Origin: an uncultured Rhodospirillales bacterium
Lineage (GTDB): Bacteria > Pseudomonadota > Alphaproteobacteria > Rhodospirillales > Defluviicoccaceae
DNA length: 5,789 nucleotides
Assembly (NCBI GenBank): GCA_937127205.1
Contig: CAKZLS010000102.1
Location: 1-5,789, forward strand
Direction: 5' to 3'
Shown: one piece after another, positions 1-5,427 of the stretch
How the letters are laid out: every line of letters starts with the position of its first letter
How positions within the stretch are numbered: position 1 is the stretch's first letter
The notes under the pieces: generated by a model
The model's input: only the letters and a program-made list of their open reading frames with translations
What the model was told of the DNA's origin: nothing
Database searches by the model: none
Program-made: the position numbers and the translations under genes

Positions 1-1028
1 CGGCCACGGGTCGTGGGGCGCAAGCGGGCGTGTTGATCAAGAACGCGGAAGCGCTGGAGCGTTTCGCCAAGGTCGACACCCTGATTGTCGACAAAACCGG
101 TACGCTGACCGTCGGCAAGCCGAAGCTCGTCGCCGTCCTGCCGGAAACCGGCCATGACGAGACCGAAGTGCTGCGTCTGGCCGCGAGCCTGGAGCGTGGT
201 TCGGAGCACCCGCTCGCTGAAGCAATCATCGCCGGTGCCGAAGAGCGTGGCGTCGCACTGGCCAAGGCCGACAACTTCGAGGCCGTCACTGGAAAGGGCG
301 TAAAGGGTAATGTCGACGGCAAGCCGGTGGCGCTCGGCAACGCAAAGCTTCTCGCCGATTTGGGTCTTGAGGGCGGCACGCTCTCCGACACCGCCAATGC
401 CCGGCGCGACGAGGGCGAAACGGTCATGTTCGTCGTCGTCGAATCCGAAATTGCTGGCCTCGTATCGGTTGCTGATCCGGTCAAGGAGACGACCCCGGAC
501 GCGTTGAGGGCGCTGCACGAGGAAGGCTTCCGCGTCGTCATGGCAACCGGCGACAACGAGCGCACCGCCAAGGCGGTGGCTGCAAGGCTCGGCATTGACG
601 AGATCCGCGCCGACGTGTTGCCTGAAGACAAGGCGCGCATCATTAAAGAGTTGCAGGAGGAGGGCCGGAAGGTCGCCATGGCGGGTGACGGCGTCAACGA
701 CGCGCCCGCGCTCGCCCAGGCCGATGTCGGCATCGCCATGGGAACCGGCGCCGACGTGGCGATCGAGAGCGCCGGCTTCACCCTGGTCAAGGGCGACCTC
801 AACGGCATCGTTCGGGCTCGTCGGTTAGCGCGCGCGACCATGCGCAACATCAAGCAGAACCTGTTCTTCGCGCTGGTCTACAACGCTTCCGGCGTGCCCG
901 TAGCGGCCGGCATCCTCTTCCCGTTCTTCGGTATTTTGATTTCACCGATCTTCGCTGCCGCGGCCATGAGCCTGTCCTCCTTATCAGTGGTCGGCAACGC
1001 ACTTCGGCTGCGTTCGGTCAGAATTTAG
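1..1028 (+). CDS. copA: Cu+-exporting P1B-type ATPase, C-terminal part (5' end outside window)
   Basis: Uses ATP to move Cu+ from the cytoplasm across the inner membrane. The reading frame is open from base 3 at the left edge, so the gene starts upstream; about 341 residues are visible of a protein that usually has about 750-850. Visible in order: a TGRGAQAGVLIKNAEALE stretch after the transmembrane Cys motif region (not in window); DKTGTLT with the phosphorylated Asp at 90-92; SEHP, the nucleotide-domain HP motif, at 201-212; TGDN in the hinge near 549-560; GDGVNDAP from 684; then two final helices. The seventh helix carries the Tyr-Asn pair (879-884) and the eighth carries MSLSSLSVVGNALRLR (from 966), both typical of Cu+ rather than Zn/Cd pumps. 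The ATP domain looks intact. No regulator gene is in view, so control cannot be read here. The GTG at 30 is an internal Val codon, not the start. Confidence 0.95.
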   Translation, partial: ATGRGAQAGVLIKNAEALERFAKVDTLIVDKTGTLTVGKPKLVAVLPETGHDETEVLRLAASLERGSEHPLAEAIIAGAEERGVALAKADNFEAVTGKGVKGNVDGKPVALGNAKLLADLGLEGGTLSDTANARRDEGETVMFVVVESEIAGLVSVADPVKETTPDALRALHEEGFRVVMATGDNERTAKAVAARLGIDEIRADVLPEDKARIIKELQEEGRKVAMAGDGVNDAPALAQADVGIAMGTGADVAIESAGFTLVKGDLNGIVRARRLARATMRNIKQNLFFALVYNASGVPVAAGILFPFFGILISPIFAAAAMSLSSLSVVGNALRLRSVRI

Positions 1029-1041
1029 AAAGGAATCAGTT

Positions 1042-1173
1042 TTGGCACAGCAATCAGCTCGGGCCGGCTACGGGCGAGATAGGACCCGTCGAATTTCTCT
1101 CCGTGCCAACCCAGACGAGTATAGCTCCGCACGCGCCACGGACATATTTGGCGGGAAGCTGAGAGTAGGATAA
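1042..1173 (+). CDS. possible small ORF between copA and the DUF2933 gene (doubtful)
   Basis: A TTG-initiated frame of 43 codons fills the gap between copA and the next gene. In its favour, AGGA at 1031-1034 sits 7 bases before the TTG, and the frame closes 7 bases before the next ATG. Against it, the predicted peptide is rich in Arg, Ala and Ser (it contains RDRTRRISLRANPDEY), has no recognisable motif, helix or signal, and another + frame is also open through most of the gap. I do not recognise it. It is more likely untranslated operon spacer or decayed sequence than a gene. Confidence 0.15.
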   Translation: MAQQSARAGYGRDRTRRISLRANPDEYSSARATDIFGGKLRVG

Positions 1174-1180
1174 GAGTGAA

Positions 1181-1420
1181 ATGGGAACTTTTCTGAAATC
1201 GCGGACCGGCGCCGCACTAATCGTATTTGTGGTCCTGACCACCGTTCTTCTGCTCTTCGAGCATCGCGCTCACATCCCAGGCAATTATTGGCTTCTCGGC
1301 GGGTTTCTCGTGCTCTGTTTGCTGATGCACGGCTTTATGCACGGCGGGCACGGAAAAGGCAGCCATGGAGGTCACGGCACTTCCGGCGACGATGAACCGG
1401 GCAACGAGGGGAGCCGATGA
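1181..1420 (+). CDS. DUF2933 small membrane protein with His/Met-rich tail
   Basis: A 79-residue inner-membrane protein of the DUF2933 family, which is common next to copper ATPases and multicopper oxidases in Proteobacteria; its biochemical role is not established. Helix 1 covers about residues 9-26, a short EHRAH loop follows at 27-31, and helix 2 covers about 36-49. The tail runs LMHGFMHGGHGKGSHGGHG (48-66), with Met and five His residues that could bind copper, then an acidic C-terminus (DDEPGNEG). The ATG at 1181 is the only good start; AGGA at 1167-1170 lies 10 bases upstream, a rather long spacing. The stop overlaps the next start as ATGA, so translation of the two is probably coupled. 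The family call rests on the double-helix pattern and the EHRAH and LMH-HGGHG signatures. A copper-chelating role is inference. Confidence 0.85.
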   Translation: MGTFLKSRTGAALIVFVVLTTVLLLFEHRAHIPGNYWLLGGFLVLCLLMHGFMHGGHGKGSHGGHGTSGDDEPGNEGSR

Positions 1421-1641
1421 AGAGCATTCTGGAGTCGCGCGCTGGCGCCGTTTTCTTTGCAATTCTGATCGCTGCCGGTCTTCTCCTCCTTTATTTCCAC
1501 TGGACGGAACTGACGGCCGGCTCTGCGCTTATTGGCGCTATCAATCTTCTCATCTGCCTGTTGCTGATCGTGATGCTGGCTGTCCTCTGGCTCCGGTGGA
1601 GCATACGCCGCAAGCAAGACGGCACTCTCAAAAGGACTTAA
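1417..1641 (+). CDS. small two-helix membrane protein, probable degenerate DUF2933 paralog
   Basis: A 74-residue protein with two hydrophobic helices at about residues 9-27 and 36-59 and a basic end (RWSIRRKQDGTLKR), which by the positive-inside rule puts the C-terminus in the cytoplasm. It starts inside the stop of the DUF2933 gene (ATGA), pointing to coupled translation and a joint function. Its opening, LESRAGAVFF, mirrors LKSRTGAALI of its neighbour; both have a two-helix plan and an acidic/aromatic loop at the same place (FHWTE against FEHRAH). The His-rich tail is absent. I read it as a tandem duplicate that diverged and lost the metal-binding end. It could instead be an unrelated small membrane protein. 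No function is assigned. Confidence 0.75.
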   Translation: MKSILESRAGAVFFAILIAAGLLLLYFHWTELTAGSALIGAINLLICLLLIVMLAVLWLRWSIRRKQDGTLKRT

Positions 1642-1646
1642 CAATA

Positions 1647-2297
1647 GTGAATGATTCAGACTACGGGCTATGGATGCTGGTCGCGGTTAACTCGGCCATT
1701 TTTATTATCTTCGCCTTCAGTTTTTTCAAGCCGAAGACAAAGCGCGACTGGCGTTCGTTCGGTGCGTTCAGCGCGTTTCTTGTAGCGCTGTTCACAGAGA
1801 TGTACGGCTTTCCACTGACCATCTACCTGCTCTCAGGCTGGCTGGAGAGTCAGTTTCCGGAGGTCAACTGGCTATCGCATGACGCCGGCCACCTGCCCGA
1901 AATGCTGTTCGGCTGGCAAGCCAATCCGCATTTCGGGCCGTTCCACTTGATGAGCATGCTGTTGATTCTGGCCGGGTTCCTACTGCTATCAGCCGCCTGG
2001 CACGTTCTCTATGCGGCGCAGACAACGGGCACCCTGGCAACGACGGGGCCGTATGGCCACGTCCGCCACCCTCAGTACGTGGCATTTATCATCATCATGG
2101 TCGGTTTCCTGTTTCAGTGGCCGACAATCCTGACCGTCTTAATGTTCCCGGTGCTCGCTTTCATGTACATCCGCCTCGCCAAACGCGAGGAAGCGGAAGC
2201 ATTTGCGACGTTCGGCGAGGAGTACCGACGCTACGCCGAGAGCATACCGGCCTTTATCCCGAGTCTTCACAGGATCATGGAAGGACGCACCCAGTGA
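1647..2297 (+). CDS. isoprenylcysteine carboxyl methyltransferase-like integral membrane protein
   Basis: A 216-residue multi-pass membrane protein of the ICMT/PEMT-like methyltransferase family. Helices lie at about residues 9-27, 41-62, 100-122 and a hairpin at 145-175. The family signature follows: TGPYGHVRHPQY (133-144), the SAM-binding RHPxY region, then the hairpin, then KREEAEAFATFGEEYRRY (179-196) and a terminal IPAFIP (200-205). Bacteria make no prenylated CaaX proteins of the eukaryotic type, so the substrate is unknown; members often accompany copper and other metal genes. The frame is open further upstream, but that stretch overlaps two membrane-protein genes. I chose the GTG at 1647 because AAAGGA (1631-1636) lies 10 bases before it and the protein then opens with a normal first helix; an ATG at 1674 is a less likely alternative. 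The end overlaps the next gene (GTGA). Confidence 0.85.
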   Translation: MNDSDYGLWMLVAVNSAIFIIFAFSFFKPKTKRDWRSFGAFSAFLVALFTEMYGFPLTIYLLSGWLESQFPEVNWLSHDAGHLPEMLFGWQANPHFGPFHLMSMLLILAGFLLLSAAWHVLYAAQTTGTLATTGPYGHVRHPQYVAFIIIMVGFLFQWPTILTVLMFPVLAFMYIRLAKREEAEAFATFGEEYRRYAESIPAFIPSLHRIMEGRTQ

Positions 2298-3139
2298 AGA
2301 CGGTTTCCGCAGTTAAGTCGAGACGAAGGCAACGTCTCCGAGCCTCCGCAGTCCGGAAACTACAAAAGCTGCTGCGTGCCCGCCGGGACCAATTCCTCCA
2401 TGAGAGGATAATGGCCAACATCGAAATATTGCGCATTCTCGGTCGGGCGATTGCAAGGCGAGATCATGATACTGGCAGCCATGACACCCGAGTCACATTG
2501 TACGCTGTGGGCATCGCGGAGGCCGTCGGCGTCGACGATCGAACAATGCGTCACCTTATCATGGGTGCCTTTCTCCACGACGTCGGTAAAATCGCCGTGC
2601 CCGACCGCATCCTGCTCAAGGCTGGTCCACTCTCGCCCGAGGAGTGGGCGGTAATGAAGAGGCATGTGGCCAGTGGCGTGGAGATCCTGACCAGGTGTCA
2701 AGGCTGTGGCTGGTTGCGCGATGCTATCGAAGTCGTAAAGTTCCATCATGAGCGGTTCGACGGCACGGGTTATCCGGCCGGGTGCATGGCGCTCGTGATC
2801 CCTTTGAACGCCCGCATCTTCGCCATCGCCGATGTGTTCGACGCGCTAACATCCAAGCGGCCATACAGGGAGCGGAATCCATTCAGCCGCGTCATGCAGG
2901 AAATGCACGCTCAAAGGAATCGGCATTTCGACCCTCATCTCTTCGATGCTTTTGGCGAAGTTGCCCGGGAACTATACGACCGGTACGCCGACGAGCGTGA
3001 CGATATACTGGACCGCGACCTGAACAAGGTTATCGCGCGCTATTTCGCTGATGATGCGGTGGGTGGCCCGATCTCAGGCTGTGTTGCAGCGCCCGGCTAC
3101 GCGCCTAGAAGCTTGGCTGCGACGGGGGGCTTGGGATGA
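2294..3139 (+). CDS. stand-alone HD-GYP domain protein, probable cyclic-di-GMP phosphodiesterase
   Basis: A 281-residue soluble protein. A very basic N-terminus (residues 8-32, many Arg/Lys) leads to an HD-GYP domain at about 45-235. Visible motifs: GSHDTRV with H63; HDVGKIAVPD with H95, D96 and K99; MKRHVASG with H124; HHERFDGTGYP at 151-161, including the GYP signature; ARIFAIADVFDALTSKRPY at 173-191 with D180; and FDP near 212. The expected metal and catalytic residues are therefore present, which supports hydrolysis of c-di-GMP to pGpG or GMP (family knowledge, not shown here). No receiver, PAS or GAF sensor is fused, unlike many family members. The tail after about 250 is low-complexity. 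The frame extends upstream, but GTG at 2294 overlaps the preceding stop (GTGA) and has AAGGA at 2281-2285 with 8-base spacing. The stop overlaps the lgt remnant start (ATGA). Its place in a copper gene string is unusual. Confidence 0.88.
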   Translation: MKTVSAVKSRRRQRLRASAVRKLQKLLRARRDQFLHERIMANIEILRILGRAIARRDHDTGSHDTRVTLYAVGIAEAVGVDDRTMRHLIMGAFLHDVGKIAVPDRILLKAGPLSPEEWAVMKRHVASGVEILTRCQGCGWLRDAIEVVKFHHERFDGTGYPAGCMALVIPLNARIFAIADVFDALTSKRPYRERNPFSRVMQEMHAQRNRHFDPHLFDAFGEVARELYDRYADERDDILDRDLNKVIARYFADDAVGGPISGCVAAPGYAPRSLAATGGLG

Positions 3140-3258
3140 CATTCGCTATCGCATTTCCAAACGTCGATCCGGTTCTCGTCGAGATCGGCCCGTTCGCCAT
3201 CCACTGGTATGCGCCCGTACATCGCAGGGCTGCTCTTAGGGTTGTAGAATATGCGCGT
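3136..3258 (+). pseudogene. lgt: N-terminal remnant of prolipoprotein diacylglyceryl transferase
   Basis: Lgt adds diacylglycerol to the lipobox Cys of lipoproteins at the inner membrane. The first 26 codons encode MTFAIAFPNVDPVLVEIGPF and then AIHWYA, an excellent match to the Lgt start. After base 3213 the expected YIAGLLLG continues in the +1 frame (3218-3241), a stop follows there (3245-3247), and YAR returns in the original frame at 3250-3258. Against the usual spacing of that segment this means about 2 bases lost, then 2 gained. Nothing beyond 3258 resembles Lgt; the catalytic HGG region and the remaining ~230 residues are missing. The frame stays open by chance or selection to a stop at 3571-3573, giving a 145-codon chimera that begins in an ATGA overlap with the HD-GYP gene and ends in an ATGA overlap with the DUF2652 gene. 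I treat it as a broken accessory lgt copy; the comparison is from memory of the family, not a computed alignment. Confidence 0.75.
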
Positions 3259-3330
3259 GGTGGCGAGACGTTCGCCCGGTCATTCACGACAAGCTTGATT
3301 GCCGCCATGTCCGTAGAGCTGACCTGCCAA

Positions 3331-3353
3331 GACAAAGTGTCACACACTTTGTC
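3331..3353. repeat. perfect 10-bp inverted repeat, 3-base centre (operator-like)
   Basis: Left arm GACAAAGTGT (3331-3340), centre CAC, right arm ACACTTTGTC (3344-3353): all 10 pairs match. No T-run follows, so a terminator is unlikely. A symmetric site of this size fits a dimeric repressor operator, a recombinase site or the end of a small element. It lies about 217 bases before the DUF2652 start. The binding protein is unknown. Confidence 0.6.
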
Positions 3354-3362
3354 AAAGAGGTC

Positions 3363-3405
3363 GTTTGTCGAAGATTGTCACAACACCGGGCCTCGCACGA
3401 CAAAC
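3363..3405. repeat. 8-bp inverted repeat sharing the GACAAA half-site
   Basis: GTTTGTCG at 3363-3370 and CGACAAAC at 3398-3405 are exact reverse complements, 27 bases apart. Both contain the GACAAA/TTTGTC core found in the palindrome just upstream, so four copies lie between 3331 and 3405: GACAAA at 3331 and 3399, TTTGTC at 3348 and 3364. Repeated half-sites of this kind are typical of multi-site operators. This is an inference from sequence symmetry only. Confidence 0.4.
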
Positions 3406-3569
3406 TTCGGTAACAAGACTGGCGCTAAATCCAGATTGGTCGACGGCGTTAATTTCCACAGATTGGTCAGCAAGCGATGGCCGCTACACGCTAAGTCGGC
3501 ATTTGAACTCCACGTGGCGCCTCCCCTTCAACTACTGCCGCAAGTACAGATAGAGCGAATAATTGCTAA

Positions 3570-4601
3570 ATGACGGATCAGTTAACCCAATCCCCGAAGC
3601 CCGGTATGGGGATGCCGGACACCATGCGCGACACGATGACGAACGCAATGGATGGAACAACGGAGATCGAGCAGCAATTCCACCTTGTCGAACACGGTGT
3701 TCATATTACCTTGATGGTGCTCGTCTTGGTCCTGGTTGTCCTCGGCATTGTTTTTCTGGTGCGTTTTTTTCTGAGGCCGATTTCTTCGCAGACTTTGAAC
3801 AGCAGCCTTTACGCGAGGACGCTCGGCGCGCTTAAGGAGCCATTTGGGCAACGGAGAACGGACACCAAAGTGGCGCAAGGCGGGCGCGCGCGAGATACGT
3901 TTCTGGTGATCCCCGATATCAGTGGCTACACGCGGTTTATTGAGCTTAACCAATTCTCCGCCGGCCACGCTCAATATGTGGTTTCTGAACTTCTCCACGC
4001 CGTTATCGATGCCGCCAAGCCCGTTTTAAAACCGAAGGGAATCGAAGGTGACGCCGTTGTGTTCTATGCTTTTGCAGAAAGTGACGATCCGAGCGGCGGA
4101 GTTGCTGGCTCTCAAGTCGGTCTGGCGACCGTCGATCTTCTAAATGCTTTTTATCAACGTCGGGCCGAACTTAAACACTGTAACGCATGCCACTGCAAAG
4201 CATGCTCCCATATCGACGATCTCCACCTTAAGGTGGTCGTTCATCGCGGCCCGGTCGTTCACTATGTCCTGGACAATTTCGAAGACCTTACCGGTTTCTC
4301 GGTCATCGCCGCATACCGGTTGTTGAAAAATTCCCTGGGTTTGAATCGATACATCCTCCTGACCGAAGCGGCGGGCGCCGAAATCGATTTTCCGCTGATG
4401 GTTGAAAAAGAAAGACACACCGAACGGTACGATGATATCGGCGAGATCGCCTTCCGCGTTTACGGATTTGAGCTGAGTCCCGAGGTTAGTGCGCGTGGAA
4501 CGGGTCGCCACGGTCCGATTGCCGCCAGGACCCGGGATGCGGTGCGAAAACTTGCCCAAAACGCTCGGACCTTGGGGAAAGCCATTGGCGCATCGGCATA
4601 G
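3570..4601 (+). CDS. membrane-anchored DUF2652 protein, nucleotide-cyclase-like
   Basis: A 343-residue protein of the DUF2652 family, whose fold resembles class III nucleotide cyclases. Residues 1-45 are polar and Met-rich, one helix spans about 46-67, and the main domain follows from about 108. FLVIPDISGYTRF (111-123) matches the first metal-Asp motif of class III cyclases (D116). GIEGDAVVFYA (157-167) matches the second (D161). A CxxCxCxxC cluster (C204, C207, C209, C212) precedes LHLKVVVHRGPVV (218-230). FSVIAAYRLLKNS (243-255) sits where cyclases have VNxAxR: the Arg (R250) is kept, but the Asn position holds Ile246, so true cyclase activity is doubtful. The Cys cluster may bind a metal or a Zn structural ion. 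The start at 3570 overlaps the preceding stop (ATGA) but has a poor ribosome site; an ATG 12 codons in is possible. Function in copper handling is unknown. Confidence 0.85.
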   Translation: MTDQLTQSPKPGMGMPDTMRDTMTNAMDGTTEIEQQFHLVEHGVHITLMVLVLVLVVLGIVFLVRFFLRPISSQTLNSSLYARTLGALKEPFGQRRTDTKVAQGGRARDTFLVIPDISGYTRFIELNQFSAGHAQYVVSELLHAVIDAAKPVLKPKGIEGDAVVFYAFAESDDPSGGVAGSQVGLATVDLLNAFYQRRAELKHCNACHCKACSHIDDLHLKVVVHRGPVVHYVLDNFEDLTGFSVIAAYRLLKNSLGLNRYILLTEAAGAEIDFPLMVEKERHTERYDDIGEIAFRVYGFELSPEVSARGTGRHGPIAARTRDAVRKLAQNARTLGKAIGASA

Positions 4602-4629
4602 GCAAATCTCACTTCGAAGGAGATAATGA

Positions 4630-4851
4630 ATGCGTCCACAACGATCCGCCGCAAAACGCTTCTGGGCCCGATGGAAACCTTGCCCACGCTCTCGACGACA
4701 CGGCGATCTTCATAGCTTCTGGCAAGATCGCCATTCAGTCGGTGTTCCGCTTCGGCAAATCCACCGACCGACACTCCCCGAGCTAACGACGAGGCCGCGC
4801 CTCCGCACATGCGGAGTCTGGCTTTGTGATACGAAAGGAGCAAAATCATGA
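4630..4851 (+). CDS. possible 73-codon ORF between DUF2652 and DUF411 genes (doubtful)
   Basis: The ATG at 4630 has a strong ribosome site, AAGGAG at 4617-4622, at 7-base spacing, and the frame ends in an ATGA overlap with the DUF411 gene, as a coupled operon gene would. The product, however, is Arg-, Pro- and His-rich with no helix or motif I know, and looks like a frame read out of its real phase. A second ATG at 4626, only 3 bases from AAGGAG, opens a 29-codon frame (stop at 4713-4715) beginning MNASTTIRRKTLLG, which faintly resembles a twin-arginine export signal. The stretch may be the wreck of an exported-protein gene whose ribosome site survived. I cannot assign a function. Confidence 0.25.
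   Translation: MRPQRSAAKRFWARWKPCPRSRRHGDLHSFWQDRHSVGVPLRQIHRPTLPELTTRPRLRTCGVWLCDTKGAKS
4801..4816. repeat. short inverted repeat upstream of the DUF411 gene
   Basis: CTCCGCA (4801-4807) and TGCGGAG (4810-4816) are exact reverse complements around CA. As RNA it would form a 6-bp stem with a 4-base loop. It lies about 31 bases before the DUF411 start and is not followed by a T-run. It may be an operator half-pair, an mRNA hairpin or chance. It does not match the CueR-type operator pattern I know. Confidence 0.3.
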
Positions 4852-5378
4852 GACGCCGCAACAAGACACCCGACAAAACGAAGATCGCCCAAGCTCACAA
4901 GCCCTCAAAGTTCGGACGCCGCCATGTTCTGGCTGTGGCCGGATTGGTGCTCGCCGGCATCATCGGGTTTTCTTGGACTTCCGGCCTCCTGGGCACCGGC
5001 GCAGTGCAGGCACAAGAGTTGAAGGTCTACAAGTCGCCCTGGTGCGGATGTTGTGGCAAATGGGTCGACCACGTTCGCGCCGGCGGGTTCGCGGTGAAGG
5101 TGGAAGAAGTCGAGGACGTGGACCCGATCAAGGCACGCTTAGGGGTCCCAGAGGAGCTGGCATCTTGCCACACCGCCGAGGTCGACGGCTATGTTGTGGA
5201 GGGCCACGTCCCTGTCACCGATATCCGCAGACTGTTGGCGGAACGACCGGATGCCCGCGGCCTCGCCGTGCCGGGAATGCCGATGGGCTCTCCAGGAATG
5301 GAGGGAGATGTCAAGGAGCCCTACAACGTGCTGATTTTCGACGCAGACGGCAGCGTTGAGATCTATTCAAAGCGTTAA
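4848..5378 (+). CDS. periplasmic DUF411 copper protein, CopG-like
   Basis: A 176-residue exported protein of the DUF411 family, which includes CopG-type periplasmic copper-resistance proteins with a thioredoxin-like fold. A basic N-terminus with GRRHVLAV (23-30) leads to a hydrophobic stretch (about 28-50) and a likely cleavage after AVQA (A55); the RR pair could suit Tat but lacks a clear consensus, so Sec is equally possible. The mature part starts LKVYKSPWCGCCGKW, with the CxCC metal site at C66, C68 and C69. Further conserved ligand candidates are SCHTA (C107, H108), EGHVP (H120) and the Met-rich GLAVPGMPMGSPGME (138-152). Length and motifs look complete. AAAGGAG (4834-4840) lies 7 bases before the ATG. 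In CopG proteins the CxCC region binds a copper cluster (family knowledge). With CopA exporting Cu+ to the periplasm, this protein would act on the receiving side. Confidence 0.92.
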   Translation: MRRRNKTPDKTKIAQAHKPSKFGRRHVLAVAGLVLAGIIGFSWTSGLLGTGAVQAQELKVYKSPWCGCCGKWVDHVRAGGFAVKVEEVEDVDPIKARLGVPEELASCHTAEVDGYVVEGHVPVTDIRRLLAERPDARGLAVPGMPMGSPGMEGDVKEPYNVLIFDADGSVEIYSKR

Positions 5379-5397
5379 GGATTCCTCTTATGACTAC

Positions 5398-5427
5398 GCC
5401 GCTATGCGGCAGGGTTTGCCTGCCTTT
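5398..5427 (+). terminator. possible terminator with two overlapping hairpins
   Basis: Twenty bases after the DUF411 stop, GCCGC-TAT-GCGGC (5398-5410) forms a 5-bp hairpin. GGCAGG (5408-5413) pairs with CCTGCC (5419-5424) around GTTTG and is followed by TTTGATT. The two share bases 5408-5410, so only one can form fully. The second looks like a weak intrinsic terminator, with a short T-run. The position at the end of the gene string fits. Confidence 0.4.

Larger units (their letters stand above)
3259..3569. other. unrecognised stretch between the lgt remnant and the DUF2652 gene
   Basis: About 310 bases with no gene I can recognise. The + frame continuing from the lgt start stays open to 3573, but its product has no known motif, helix or family pattern, and two other frames also hold short open stretches. 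The stretch contains the inverted repeats listed separately. The DUF2652 start at 3570 has only a weak ribosome site (GAG near 3553), so translation may rely on coupling from the chimeric frame. I see no transposase or IS end. The change from lgt to this sequence is probably a recombination or insertion scar. Confidence 0.5.

Noticed and set aside
1365..1646. Upstream extension of the methyltransferase frame to 1365
   Set aside because: It overlaps the DUF2933 tail and all of the second small membrane protein, and its sequence is Arg/Ser/His-rich with no helix. The GTG at 1647 gives a normal family length.
2117..2293. Upstream extension of the HD-GYP frame to 2117
   Set aside because: It lies within the conserved C-terminal half of the methyltransferase gene, and the GTG at 2294 has a good ribosome site and GTGA coupling.
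3105..3347. Reverse-strand ORF across the lgt remnant, with a natural-looking stretch near 3260-3340
   Set aside because: Half of it is antisense to clear lgt and HD-GYP sequence, so the frame is probably a shadow; the remainder matches no family I know.
3331..3353. Palindrome considered as an intrinsic terminator or repABC parS site
   Set aside because: No T-run follows, and the sequence does not fit the parS pattern I know. Operator or recombination site remains the better reading.
3582..3998. Reverse-strand ORF of 138 codons
   Set aside because: It is antisense to the N-terminal part and first cyclase-like motif of DUF2652 and shows no domain or ribosome site.
4140..4876. Two long reverse-strand ORFs (4140-4559 and 4460-4876)
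   Set aside because: They are mostly antisense to the conserved DUF2652 domain; no recognisable motif. The part over 4602-4847 was considered as a gene for that gap but has no family pattern.
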